Assembly: GCA_963742875.1 (NCBI GenBank)
Contig: CAVUNO010000012.1
Location: 124,001 to 188,000, forward strand
DNA: 64,000 bases
DNA from: Bog-532 sp963742875
GTDB taxonomy: Bacteria > Actinomycetota > Actinomycetes > Streptosporangiales > Streptosporangiaceae
Direction: 5' to 3'
In this document: positions 1 through 8,469 of the stretch, piece by piece
How positions within the stretch are numbered: position 1 is the first letter of the stretch
Layout of the letters: the number at the start of each line of letters is the position of its first letter
The notes under the pieces: generated by a model
Databases searched by the model: none
What the model saw: the letters and a program-made list of their open reading frames with translations, nothing else
Told to the model about the DNA's origin: nothing
Made by a program: the position numbers and the translations under genes

Positions 1-427
1 AACAGTGCAGCTCGACCGCCAGCCGGGCAATCATCACGCAATCAGACTCATCGGTCTTGTGTGTCGTATAGTCCTGTTGCTCCCGGGCGATATGGGACAT
101 CAGCGGCTGGACGCACACCAGCGGCAGGCCCCGCTCCGCGCACAGCCGCTGCACCTGCATCCAGCGCGGCCCGGTCGGCTCGCACGCCACCGTCACCTGC
201 GCGAACCCCTTCGCCCGCGCCTGCCCAGCCACCCAGTCCAGTGCCTCACCAAGCCGGAACGCCTTCACCCGGACCGTCTTCCGCGCCAGCACCCGCACAT
301 CGTGATCGATCACCGCGAGCGCCTGCTTATCCTCGGCCAGATCGATCCCGATCACCGCGCCGTCACGCGGCAGCAGCCCCCGCAGCCGCTCCCGCCGCGC
401 ATTCCGCTTCCGGTCTCCCCGCGTCAT
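1..427 (-). CDS. IS110-family transposase, N-terminal part (runs off the window)
   Basis: Reading leftwards from ATG at 427 the frame stays open to the window edge (142 codons). The protein has the RuvC-like DEDD domain of IS110 transposases: the first Asp lies in IGIDLAEDK, the Glu in ACEPTGPRW, and further acidic residues in the HKTDESDC segment. The serine-containing C-terminal domain is outside the window. No strong ribosome site precedes the ATG. The element has landed in the C-terminal part of the IS4 gene to its right, so it is the younger insertion. Family assignment is confident; completeness cannot be judged. Confidence 0.85.
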   Translation of the reverse strand, partial: MTRGDRKRNARRERLRGLLPRDGAVIGIDLAEDKQALAVIDHDVRVLARKTVRVKAFRLGEALDWVAGQARAKGFAQVTVACEPTGPRWMQVQRLCAERGLPLVCVQPLMSHIAREQQDYTTHKTDESDCVMIARLAVELHC

Positions 428-640
428 GCCGCTGCCGCTACCCTTACCCACAGAACGTCCTCCTCGCTGCGTTTGGGACACCAAGCCCGTACCACCGCAC
501 CAGGAGGACGTTCCTGTCTCAACCACATCCCTGCTCGACAACGGCCTCTAGCGCGTTGTCCTATTACTACGCCGGGCCGGCTTCGCGTAACCATCCAGCC
601 CCCGCCCGCCAGCAACAACCGCACCCTCGACCACTCAGGC
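428..640 (-). other. Noncoding 5' end of the IS110 element (possible bridge-RNA region)
   Basis: About 210 bases lie between the transposase start and the broken IS4 gene, with no convincing reading frame. They contain an inverted repeat, GAACGTCCTCCT near 453 and AGGAGGACGTTC near 502. IS110-group elements are known to encode their guide (bridge) RNA in the noncoding end upstream of the transposase, so this is where it would be expected. I have not folded it; the RNA is inferred from position and the inverted repeat. Confidence 0.3.
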
Positions 641-1575
641 TGAATAGCTACGGGTTATGATCTCCTCGCCGTCTCCCCGGTCCGGGATCTCGTAATCGAC
701 GACCCGTACGTAGAATCCAGGAAGGTCGGTTATCTTCGCCAGTCCGTGACGAAGCCGGTACGAGTTCCTGGCCTTCTCCTTCGAATCCGCGATGAACGAG
801 AGATAAGAGCCGTCGGGAAACCATTCCAGAACGGGCAATTCTACATTCGCCCCCACCCTGAATAGGGCGTCGGCACCGGCGTCAAGGACCATCTTGAAAT
901 TCGTGTAGCTGTAGAGTCCTGAGTCGACCATGACGAGCATCCCGGGCTCGACGGCCCCGCTCGACAGAATGCGCCGAGTCAGGGTCTCCTCGCCCTCTCC
1001 GTCTCTGCCTATTTCCGCGGCGACGATCGCGTGCGTGCCGCATTCCGTCAGTGCTGCCATCCGGACGAAGGGAAACGCGCTCCGTCCTTTCTTTCCCGCG
1101 TACCCGAAGTACTCGGCGTTCTCCTCGCTGTCCGGGGCTTCCATGCCGAATCCGTCGACCGCCATCACGCGTCGCCCGGCCAGCAGGCGCCTTTAGTCGA
1201 CCGCATCGCGCACGGTACTGCGACGCGCTCGTAAAGCTCCCGCATTACCTTCGCGCCGAGTCTCTGCCGGGCGTGACACAGGCCTCCTGGACTGGGCGTT
1301 TCCCAGTCTTCCCGCCATGTGCCCATATAATCCAGCCCGTCGGCCAGCTTTCGCATGACCTCTTCGTAAGAGTCGCCGTAAAACAACGCCATGGCCATCA
1401 CGAAATACACCATTACGCGCGCCGGGAGCTTATTCTTACGGATCTCCTTACGGCCTTCGGATGCGACTACCTCGTCCACTAGCTCACGCGGAACCAGTCG
1501 GGTGAGCGTCCCTATCCCAATGGCGTCAGTCAAGGATGACGGCATGTCGGTGCTGCTGGTCACGATCTCCGGCAT
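635..1575 (-). pseudogene. IS4-family transposase, frameshifted and 3'-truncated
   Basis: Two overlapping frames make one IS4-type protein. The first (1575 to about 1165) has the IS4 N-terminal domain (LTDAIGIGTLTRLVP, AMALFYGDSYEEVMRKL); the second (from about 1168 to 650) has the start of the DDE domain (MAVDGFGMEAPD, MLVMVDSGLYSY). The frame changes near 1165-1195. The C-terminal third with the last catalytic Glu is missing because the IS110 element begins at about 640. About 310 of the usual 400-450 residues remain, so it is inactive. Confidence 0.8.
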
Positions 1576-1711
1576 TCCGCCAATCTAAGGGAGATGCTGT
1601 CATCCTGGCAACTATTAGCGCGTTGTCCACAGATTTCGGCGTGTCCGCCAGTGGATATGTGGAAACCCGGATCCGAGAGCCTTAATTCAACGGCATTGTG
1701 CTGTATCGGAA

Positions 1712-1903
1712 TCGTTCTTCGCGACGTACAAGAAAGAGCTGATTCACACCCGCCCGTGGCCGACGCTGGCGAACCTGGAAAAGGAGACGTCCGACTGGAT
1801 CGGCAACTATTATAATCTGGCCCGGAGGCATTCGACGCTCGGGTACTTGACACCCGGGGAATACGAACTAGGGTATAGGCAACTCAGTCAGTTGGCAGCC
1901 TAA
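1712..1903 (+). pseudogene. IS3-family transposase OrfB, C-terminal remnant
   Basis: About 63 codons encode the end of an IS3-type integrase-core transposase: SFFATYKKELIHTRPW followed by NYYNLARRHSTLGYLTP and a stop at 1901. The RRHSTLGYLTP motif just after the last catalytic Glu region is diagnostic. Nothing of the upstream two thirds of the gene is present. Confidence 0.75.
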
Positions 1904-1921
1904 TTCGGTGTCCATAAAAGC

Positions 1922-2011
1922 GGGAACACTCCACTCCGGAAAGTATTCCGCAAGCTCGGCGTCACCTCACGGCGTCAGCTCGCCCACGCGCAGCTCAATC
2001 TCGTCCCCTAA
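1922..2011 (+). pseudogene. LuxR-type HTH, last ~30 codons of a lost regulator
   Basis: The frame ending at 2011 reads KVFRKLGVTSRRQLA before its stop, the recognition-helix end of a LuxR/GerE helix-turn-helix domain. Upstream the similarity stops abruptly after the IS3 remnant. It is a scrap left by deletion or transposition. Identification rests on this short motif alone. Confidence 0.45.
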
Positions 2012-2609
2012 CGCCATAAGGATCGCCACCCAGAACTGACCCGATGGGGTCCGGGCGACGTCGACGTCGCGGCACGGTCCAGATGCGAAAGCCATGCGGT
2101 CCGGTACTGGCTGCTGCGCCCGTCCAGCCGCTGGGCCCCGCCCAGAACTGGATGGTATGCGCGCCTCCGGCGCTCGGACCTGTCAGCAAGCACCACGCGA
2201 ATATTCGGCGTTCCGCACGCCCTGCCGTCCGTGACATCCCGGCGCGGTTACTCACCGTGTCGATGGCCGACCAGTCGCAGGGTCACGGCAACGGCTCCCG
2301 CCAAGTCGCACGCTCACGATCCTGTCGCTGGCGCGCGGAAGGGGACCCCCATGACCGTGCTCGCGATAGGTGACGCGAGATGCTCATGGCCAGCGTCGCA
2401 TAACACCCGGGGACGCGCGGCAGTGAAGTTGCGCAAGCTCCGCGATCAGGCGGATACGCCGGAAGCCCAGCGTGACAGGCCCGGCTGATAGCCGCCGGTC
2501 TGGGCGCGACATAACTGGCACGAGCCAGACCAGCTCAGGCCAGCCGCGTGAGAGAAATGTGACTTGCCCGCTGTCCATGTCGCCGCTCATGATTTCCGGA
2601 TGGACGGTG
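2012..2609. other. Intergenic stretch without recognisable gene
   Basis: Frames of 60-110 codons exist on both strands but none shows domain motifs, a convincing ribosome site or a sensible start. I see no RNA gene or strong hairpin. It is probably decayed DNA between IS elements. Confidence 0.4.
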
Positions 2610-2715
2610 CAGTGAGGTCGTTCCAACCTGAATTGGCTGGTCAGCGGGCTGGTGTGGCCTGGGTTGGCGGTGCTCGGGCTGGTGGGAGCGGCTGGGCGTA
2701 GGTCATGATCGTCTG

Positions 2716-3546
2716 TCAGCGGATGGTGTGCTGGCGGGTAAGGACGAGCAGCGCGCGCAGCACGGTGGTGGCCTTAGCGGGGCTGAGGCGCAGCCGGGTG
2801 AGGATCCGCCAGTTCTTGAGGTCGCTGAAGCCGTGCTCGACTGGGGCGCGGGCGGCGGACAGGGCCTGGTTAGCGTGGCGCTGGGCGGGAGTGAGCTTGC
2901 GTGTCGCGGTGGCCTTGTAGCCGGTGATGATGACCGGATCTTCGGGGCCGGGGTCGAGCCCGGTGAAGCCGAGGTCGGCCAGGGCGCCGAGCCCGGCGGT
3001 GCGCAGGTGCCCGGTGATGTGGTCGTGGCGGGCAGCACGGATCTCACTGGCGGCGCCGCGGCGGGCGGAGGAGATCCAGATCAGGTTGCCTGCCTGGTCG
3101 GTGAGAGCGAGGAACAGCAGCCCGTGTTTCTTGTGCTTGCCGTTGTAATTCTTGCGGTTCGCGGTGCCGGTCCGGCGGCGGGTGGGGATCAGGGTGCCGT
3201 CCACCAGCACCGCTTCCCCGCCTTGTTTCTTGATCGCGGCCAGGGCGCGGTCCAGGCGGGGCGCGCGGGCGGCGAGCAGGCCGATGATCTCCCAGGTCCA
3301 GCGGCTGATGGTGGAGGCAGAGACGCCGTTGCCGCCGGCCATGTCAGCCAGCCGGTGGTCGTGGCGCAGCGTGGCCAGCACGATGAGGGCGATTCTCCCG
3401 GGCGGCAGCTTGCGCCACCGGGAGCCGATCTTCTTCAGGTGGGCGCGCAGCAGATCAGCGACGAAGGCGAGCGTCTGGCGCGACAGCGGCAGCGCGCACT
3501 GGCAGGCAAGCGGGGTGCCCTCGGCGGGCTGGATGGTTGTTGTCAC
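2716..3546 (-). CDS. IS5-like DDE transposase (276 aa), copy 1
   Basis: Catalyses cut-and-paste movement of the 1,650-bp element. It has an N-terminal HTH (SASTISRWTWEI near residue 95) and a DDE_Tnp_4-like catalytic domain with Asp in VDGTLIPT (about residue 117), Asp in GALADLGFTGLD and Glu in VEHGFSDLKNWRIL near the C-terminus. Copies 2 and 3 at 50122 and 57975 are nearly identical; this copy differs visibly at one residue (DLLRAH instead of DQLRAH). The accessory gene normally 61 bases upstream has been pushed 2.3 kb away here by a nested IS. Confidence 0.9.
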   Translation of the reverse strand: MTTTIQPAEGTPLACQCALPLSRQTLAFVADLLRAHLKKIGSRWRKLPPGRIALIVLATLRHDHRLADMAGGNGVSASTISRWTWEIIGLLAARAPRLDRALAAIKKQGGEAVLVDGTLIPTRRRTGTANRKNYNGKHKKHGLLFLALTDQAGNLIWISSARRGAASEIRAARHDHITGHLRTAGLGALADLGFTGLDPGPEDPVIITGYKATATRKLTPAQRHANQALSAARAPVEHGFSDLKNWRILTRLRLSPAKATTVLRALLVLTRQHTIR

Positions 3547-3602
3547 AAGCGCCTAATGGCCCGCCGGGGGCTATCCCGGCAGGCAGCGGCCCCGCACCAG
3601 GC

Positions 3603-5844
3603 TCAGATCTCCGGAAGACCTGTGGCGCCGGGAGTTAAATGACTGGCTGCGGGATGATCTGGTAGGTGATGGGCCGGTTGTCGCCCGGGATGGACGGCGG
3701 CTCGGCGTTGATCTGGCCGGTGAGCAGGGCAAGGGCTCGCGCGACGCGGGGTGCGGCGGGTGCCTGGAGGGTGACCGTGATCGCGGCGGGGGCGAAGGTG
3801 ATGGTCCCGGCCAGGCCGCGGATGATGGTCTCGCGGGTGACGGCCCGGTATTCGTCGTCGTCGCGCAGGTAGGCGTTGAGCTGGCTGGACAGCCAGTGCT
3901 CAGCGTTGTGGGCGAGCAGCCGGAGCACCATCTGCAGGCCCCGCCGTCCCGCGCGCAGCACCGCGATCCGGGCCTCGGGGTCGATCTGGTCTGCGGGCAG
4001 TTTCGCGGGAACCTGGTCCCGGGCGGCGGTCGCTGCCTGCAGTTTCTTCCGCGCGGCGGTGATCGCGTGGTTCACGTCCGGGATCGCCTTGTTCTTGGCT
4101 GCGGCGGTGGTGCCGGGGTCGGCGAGCAGCGCGGCCAGGGCGCGCTCGGCGGCGGCCAGGTTCTTGTCCGCGTCGCGGACGGCGGCGTTCGCGGCCTTGC
4201 GTGCCGGGTTCGCGGTTATCTTGGTGTTCACCGTGATTTCGGCGGCGTAATCGCAGATCTTGTCGATGCCGTAGTTCTCCGCCGCGTACTTGAGGAAGTT
4301 CTCCTCCCGCCACCGGGACTTCAGCCAGCCCAGGATGTCCGCCGGGCACGAATCGAAGTCGGAGGTCAGGATCTGCAGCACGACCTTGCCGTGTTCGAAC
4401 AGGGTGAGCTGCCGGGCCTCGCCGTAGTCCTTGAGCTGGGCTTTCTCCTCGGCCCAGGCGACCTGCCGCTTCTTGCCGCCGACGGTCACCGGGGTGATGA
4501 CCGGCAGCGCGGCGGGGACCGCGAGCGGCGCGCGGCGGTAGGTGACCCAGTGCACGTCCTGCTCGCGGCAGTGCGTGAAGACCTGCGGGTAGGCGCCGCC
4601 GCGGTCGAACCCGACCATGATCGTCGCACCGCGGCCGGCGGCTTTCTTCAGCTCGGACAGCGCCTTCGGCAAGGTGACGGTCAGCCCGGACGGTTCCCCG
4701 GACACGAAGCACACCGCCCGCCCGTCGTGGGCGGTGACGTGGGTGTCCGCGCGGCCCCTTTCCGCCCGGCCCCGCTTGTTGTTCCACCCCTTCGGCGCCG
4801 GCTTGGCGCCGGTGTAGGGGACGAAGTGGTCATCGACGTAATACACCCCGGACAGGACCGGGTCGGCGGCCAGCATCGCCGAGGCGAACATCCGCTGCAC
4901 CTGCAGCGGATCGGTGCGATCCGCGATCGCGGCCAGCCGCGGGCGCAGCGTCCGCAGGCCCGGGAGCCGGGACAGCCCGGCCAGCGGCCCGGCCTCGGCG
5001 CCAGGCAGGTGCTTGAACTGCTCGGCCGTCGCCGCGCCCAGCGCGAAGCACAGGCTCACCGCCGACAGCAGCGCCACGTCACCGGGCCGGGCGTCCTCGC
5101 CCGCGGCGGCCTGCAGGATCTCCCCGGCCCCGGGCCGCGTCCCGAACGCGTGCAGCAGCATCGCCCCTGCGTACCGGGACGAGACCGTCACCGGCCCCGC
5201 GGGCCGCTCCGCATCCGCCGCTGGCCGCGGCGGCACGGGCTCTCCGGGACCGGGCTGCTCCTCCGGCTCCGGCTCCGCGGCCTGCGTGTGAGCGGCCTCC
5301 GGTTCCGGTCGCGGCGCCTGCGGCAGCGGGTCCTGCACGTGCGCACGGCCCAGCCGCCGCAGCACCGTGGACTGGTTCACCCCGAGCCGCCGGGCGATCT
5401 CCGCGTCCCGAACCCCTACGGCCCGCCACGCCCGTGCTTGCTCCCACGACGCATCATCTGTCTCCCCGGGCCGTCCCGCCGGGCGGACCAGCGCGGCCGT
5501 CCCTTCCCGCAGCGCCCGCTGCCGCAGCGTGGCCACGTAACTCGGGGTCAGCCCCAGCACCGCGGCCACGTCCTTCCCGCTGAACCCCAGCTGCCGCAGC
5601 GTCACCGCCGCCACGTGGCGCATCGCCGCGTCGTCCTCGCTGAACCGGGACAGCTCCACTGACCCGGCGAAGATCACCGTCTCCCCGCCGGCGTTCAAGC
5701 GGTGCAGATCACGCGGGCAGGGCATGCCCTCCAGGATGGCGGCAGCAGCGGCGGACATGCCCGCATTTTATCCTGATCTAACATATTATGCAAAGAAATG
5801 CGGACAGTAACCGCAGCTCACAGGCATGCCTTCCGGAGATCTGA
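3603..5844 (-). mobile_element. 2,242-bp IS nested in copy 1
   Basis: Perfect terminal inverted repeats TCAGATCTCCGGAAG lie at 3603-3617 and, inverted, 5830-5844. The target GGC is duplicated on both sides (3600-3602, 5845-5847); the uninterrupted sequence CCAGGCTCGGG is present at the same place in copies 2 and 3. One long gene fills the element. The clean ends suggest recent insertion. Confidence 0.9.
3635..5758 (-). CDS. Large DDE transposase (707 aa) of the nested IS
   Basis: The N-terminal 130 residues hold two HTH segments (AAVLGLTPSYVATLRQRA and AEIARRLGVNQSTVLRRLG), then a Pro/Glu-rich linker (about 145-190). The catalytic domain shows Asp in YYVDDHFVPYTG, Asp in MVGFDRGGAYPQVF and Glu in WREENFLKYAAENYGID, with an Ala-rich probable coiled coil at about 520-600. 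At 707 residues it is larger than most bacterial transposases. It resembles IS4-superfamily/IS1634-type enzymes, but I cannot place the family; the 3-bp target duplication is a useful clue. AT-rich sequence upstream of the start probably holds its promoter. Confidence 0.8.
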   Translation of the reverse strand: MSAAAAAILEGMPCPRDLHRLNAGGETVIFAGSVELSRFSEDDAAMRHVAAVTLRQLGFSGKDVAAVLGLTPSYVATLRQRALREGTAALVRPAGRPGETDDASWEQARAWRAVGVRDAEIARRLGVNQSTVLRRLGRAHVQDPLPQAPRPEPEAAHTQAAEPEPEEQPGPGEPVPPRPAADAERPAGPVTVSSRYAGAMLLHAFGTRPGAGEILQAAAGEDARPGDVALLSAVSLCFALGAATAEQFKHLPGAEAGPLAGLSRLPGLRTLRPRLAAIADRTDPLQVQRMFASAMLAADPVLSGVYYVDDHFVPYTGAKPAPKGWNNKRGRAERGRADTHVTAHDGRAVCFVSGEPSGLTVTLPKALSELKKAAGRGATIMVGFDRGGAYPQVFTHCREQDVHWVTYRRAPLAVPAALPVITPVTVGGKKRQVAWAEEKAQLKDYGEARQLTLFEHGKVVLQILTSDFDSCPADILGWLKSRWREENFLKYAAENYGIDKICDYAAEITVNTKITANPARKAANAAVRDADKNLAAAERALAALLADPGTTAAAKNKAIPDVNHAITAARKKLQAATAARDQVPAKLPADQIDPEARIAVLRAGRRGLQMVLRLLAHNAEHWLSSQLNAYLRDDDEYRAVTRETIIRGLAGTITFAPAAITVTLQAPAAPRVARALALLTGQINAEPPSIPGDNRPITYQIIPQPVI

Positions 5845-5852
5845 GGCTCGGG

Positions 5853-6302
5853 TCAGGGCGCGACGGTGAACCTGCCGGTGGCGTTGCGGCGCAGCCAGCC
5901 GCGGTCTTCGAGCCGCTTGAGCCTGGCGCGGACGTTCTCGGCCTGGCGGCCGGTCACGTCAATGCCGGCCCGCTGGGCGGCCATCACGCAGGTCACCGCC
6001 CCGCCGGTCTCGGCCGCGACCGCGGCTACCGCCTCCAGCAGTGACCGGTAGTCATCTGGGAGGTCGCCTGTGCCGGATCCCTGGCTGCGCGGGGGCACCA
6101 GCAGCCCGAAACCCCGCTGCGCCGGCCCGGTGCCGCCCGGCTCACCGGCGAGTGCGTCATCGGCTGTCAGCTGGGTGATGACCTGCCCGGCTATCACCAG
6201 CCGTTCCAGCTCGCGCTCGGCATCGGCGAGCTGCTTGCGCAGCAGCTCGACTTCACCGGTCAGCTCGTTGACCCGGCCGGTGATCCGTTCCGTCAGCTCC
6301 AT
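5853..6302 (-). CDS. IS accessory protein: coiled coil plus winged helix, copy 1
   Basis: An N-terminal leucine-zipper-like coiled coil (RVNELTGEVELLRKQLADAE) is followed by a flexible Gly/Pro stretch and a C-terminal winged-helix-like region (AGIDVTGRQAENVRARLKRL, then EDRGWLRRNATGRF). I chose the ATG at 6302; an in-frame TTG 36 codons earlier would add a segment with CPAC. In the uninterrupted copies it is the first gene before the transposase, so it may regulate transposition or bind the ends. No known family is recognised; it is present in all three copies. Confidence 0.65.
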   Translation of the reverse strand: MELTERITGRVNELTGEVELLRKQLADAERELERLVIAGQVITQLTADDALAGEPGGTGPAQRGFGLLVPPRSQGSGTGDLPDDYRSLLEAVAAVAAETGGAVTCVMAAQRAGIDVTGRQAENVRARLKRLEDRGWLRRNATGRFTVAP

Positions 6303-6526
6303 CCCGCCCCCAGGGGGTATTACCGTACGAACAGGGATGGACACAGACGATAACCGGCGGGTACCGCCAATCCGGTACCGACACGCCGGGCAAACCCGCA
6401 ACCACGTCAAACGATCAGCAGCTACGCCCAGCCGCTCCCACCAGCACGAGCACCCCCCAATCAGCTCATACCAGTCCCCTGACCAGCAACTTCAGGTTGG
6501 AACGACCCCAGTGGGAGGAAGTACCG

Positions 6527-6799
6527 ATGACAGACGTCTTCTTGCTCTGGCATACCTCGCACGCCTTCGGGCCAACGTATCCAGCACCTCGACGATGACC
6601 GAAGCCCTTTGTGCGACGAGCAAGCTGGTGATGACGCGAATCTTCTGGGCGTCTACTCCCAGCGATGCCGCTGCCCAGGCCAGAATCGAGTCTGCCCCGG
6701 ACGCGGCCCGGATTCAGCGACGAACCTGATTGCGTCCGCATCACCCCGTCCACATTCGGCAAGGACGAATGGGCCGAAGGCTTCTCTCTTGCCGAATGA
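6527..6799 (+). pseudogene. DUF7336-like small protein, frameshifted
   Basis: A good ribosome site (GGAGG at 6514) precedes ATG 6527 and the sequence MTDVFLLWHT. Related segments then appear in other frames: DDANLLGVYS, SDAAAQARIESA, and CVRITPSTFGKDEWAEGF before a stop at 6797. Together they match the pattern of DUF7336-type proteins (short, starting VFLLWH and ending in a DxWTEGF-like motif). At least two frameshifts inactivate it. IS copy 1 sits directly upstream and cuts it off from its promoter. Confidence 0.55.
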
Positions 6800-6801
6800 G
6801 G

Positions 6802-7135
6802 CGGCGCGCAGTCGTGCCATACGCGACAGCGACCAGCGGTCAGCCACTCCCGTGCCTTCCACTGCCGATGGCCAGGACCGGCGTTCCCGCCGATGAGGGC
6901 CGGACCGCGCTACCGATCTTCCAAACTGGGACCCGGCGTCAGGGCGTACTGTGCGGGTCTGCGCGGACGCTGTACAGCAGCCAGGTACAGCAACGGGCAC
7001 GCATTACGGCGGATCACGGCGGACCTCTGGGGACTGCTGAACGCTTGCTGACCTGCGCATCCGCTGCGGTGCGCGTGAGCGTGCCAGTATCTGGGGGTCA
7101 AGGGGTCGCGGGTTCAAATCCCGCCGTCCCGACTG
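6802..7135 (+). repeat. 334-bp direct repeat A1 ending in tRNA-Pro(GGG) 3' half (att site)
   Basis: Nearly identical to 22456-22788. The last 44 bases (7091-7134) read as anticodon loop CTGGGGG, the 3' anticodon-stem strand TCAAG, T-arm and acceptor strand of a tRNA-Pro(GGG); no 5' half is present, so this is not a functional tRNA. An integrase remnant ends 20 bases away, the normal arrangement of an attachment site of an integrative element or prophage. Confidence 0.75.
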
Positions 7136-7154
7136 GTCAAACAGGTTTTTGGAT

Positions 7155-7817
7155 TTAAGTTTCGGTAGCTAATCGGGGAGCCAATGGCTTCCCGGAGCAG
7201 GGGCAGGCCAGCTCGGTGGCGTTCGCCTTCAGGATGCGGTTCATGGCGCTGGCGTTATCGGTGAGGGCAGGCCGGATCTCATGACTGTAGACCGTCTCGG
7301 TGACCGCCGTGCTGCTGTGCCCGACCAGGTCGCTGATGTCCTCCAGCCGGACATCATGCGCGCTGAGGATGGACACGAACGAGTGCCGCAGTTCGCCGGG
7401 CGTCCATGCCCCGCCGAGCCGGGCGGCCCTGGTGATCTTCGGGAATTCCTTCCGTACGTGCCAGCGGTCCAGCGGCGTTCCGTCTTCGCGGCAGAACACC
7501 AGGTCGTGTTCCTGCCACATCTCTCCCGCCGCGAGCCGTTCGGCGGCCTGGCGGGTGTGATGCGCGCGGAGCGCCTGGACCGCCCGGGTGGGCAGCTTCA
7601 GCACGCGCCGGCTCTTGCGGGTCTTGGTGTCACCCTTGACCCGCACGGACCGGTAGACGGCCACCGTGCCGGCCTTGAGATCGACCTCATCCCACGTGAT
7701 CGCTCGCGCCTCCTCGGTACGCACGCCGGCGAGCAGAGACAGGACCACGTAGGCCGCGAGCCGATGAGTGCCCGACTCGACGGTCTCCAGGAGCGCAACG
7801 GCCTGGCCTAGGGTCAT
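7155..7817 (-). pseudogene. Tyrosine integrase, N-terminally truncated
   Basis: The 220-residue frame holds the catalytic domain of a phage-type integrase: Arg region LLAGVRTEEARAITWDEVD, HxxR box as ELRHSFVS, and VGHSSTAVTETVYSHEIRP containing the Tyr nucleophile. The N-terminal arm-binding and SAM-like domains (about 150-200 residues) are missing because the gene joins a fragment of an aldo/keto reductase at about 7820. Its 3' end faces the tRNA-Pro att core at 7091-7134, so it presumably once catalysed integration there. Confidence 0.8.
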
Positions 7818-7826
7818 CGCCTTGCC

Positions 7827-7965
7827 TCACTGATGACGTGCCGGGATCAGCAGAATGTTCGGCCGGAAGCTCAGCAGCCACGCCAGGGCTATCTGAGCTG
7901 GAGTAGGGCCGAGGCGAGCTGCGATGCTCGCGACCTGGGGGCTGGCGGTGCGCTGCAGCACGCAT
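7827..7965 (-). pseudogene. Aldo/keto reductase, C-terminal scrap
   Basis: Reading leftwards, the sequence VASIAARLGPTPAQIALAWL then ILLIPARHQ and a stop at 7827 matches the end of the aldo/keto reductase TIM barrel (helix with TPAQIALAWLL and the IPG-type loop). The rest of the gene is absent. It abuts the integrase remnant. Confidence 0.6.
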
Positions 7966-8009
7966 CCGGATCACCCATTAACTCAATGAGGATCACACGG
8001 TGGCCGTCT

Positions 8010-8315
8010 TCACGTCACGACGCCATGCTCACCAACGCAAATCCGGCCACCACACCAGCGGACATGCCAGCGCAGCAGCGTGTCCGGCGTCACCCACCGG
8101 CCCCTCCGCACAGGCCTGGGGAGCAGCCGGGTCAGGGCGGCGAGCACCGCCCGGTCGGCCCAATCCAGCTTGGGCTTAGGGTTCTGCCGCCGCAGCACCG
8201 CGACCTCCTGGCGCAGAACCAGCAACTCGGCGTCCCTCGAGGCCGACGAGCGTGCCAGCAGCGCCATCCACCCGGCCAGGCGGACGAACATCAAGTACAG
8301 CATCCGTACCATCAC
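8010..8315 (-). pseudogene. IS3/IS481-like integrase-type transposase, N-terminal fragment
   Basis: The frame starts MVRMLYLMFVRLAGWMALLA and contains DAELLVLRQEVAVLRRQNPK and DRAVLAALTRLLP, a leader common to a large actinobacterial family of rve-core transposases. Similarity ends after TLLRWHVRW, so the catalytic core is gone. Fragments of the same family occur at 10126, 25918 and 49249. Confidence 0.7.
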
Positions 8316-8453
8316 AAGCCAGCGATCCTGCCAGTCCGGCCGCTATCGCGGCTGGCATACTCACAGGTCAGTCAGGTATGCCTCGTTTCGGAACCCCACA
8401 GGCAACAGGGGCAACCGGCGGCGTGCGGGGCGCCGCCGCAGAAGACGTCCGCT

Positions 8454-8469
8454 AGTGACCTTGATCACT
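8454..8469. promoter_or_regulatory. CRP-like palindrome upstream of the LysM/lysozyme-like gene
   Basis: AGTGACCTTGATCACT contains GTGA-N6-TCAC, the core of CRP/FNR-family sites. The same 16-mer (inverted) is kept upstream of the second gene copy at 27729. Actinobacterial CRP is known to control rpfA-type genes, which supports but does not prove the role. It lies about 300 bases before the predicted start of transcription, so another promoter may exist nearer to it. Confidence 0.4.

Larger units (their letters stand above)
2614..6508 (-). mobile_element. Two-gene IS5-like element, copy 1, interrupted by a second IS
   Basis: The ends carry imperfect inverted repeats beginning GGTCGTTCCAACCTGAA, extending with mismatches for about 85 bases. 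The flanks are CAGT (2610-2613) and CAGT (6509-6512), a 4-bp target duplication. The span is 3,895 bp, which equals the 1,650 bp of the other two copies plus a 2,242-bp insertion and its 3-bp duplication. It carries a DDE transposase and, upstream on the same strand, an accessory gene. The right end lies 18 bases before the ATG of a DUF7336-like remnant. Confidence 0.9.

Noticed and set aside
549..1628. TAGCGCGTTGTCC occurs at 549-561 and 1616-1628, flanking the broken IS4 gene like a long target duplication
   Set aside because: The inner borders do not form inverted repeats, and the segment is too short for an intact IS4 element, part of which was replaced by IS110. Probably coincidence or a remnant; not strong enough to call ends.
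1616..1665. DnaA-box-like TTGTCCACA near 1623 and a TTTCCACATA-like sequence nearby on the other strand
   Set aside because: Only two candidate boxes, no AT-rich region, no dnaA or dnaN; a replication origin is not supported.
3896..5662. 588-codon open frame opposite the 707-residue transposase
   Set aside because: Arg/Gly/Pro-rich shadow frame typical of high-GC antisense; no domains, and the other strand has clear catalytic motifs.
7091..7134. A complete tRNA-Pro gene
   Set aside because: Only the anticodon loop to 3' end is present; the 5' acceptor strand and D-arm cannot be found upstream.
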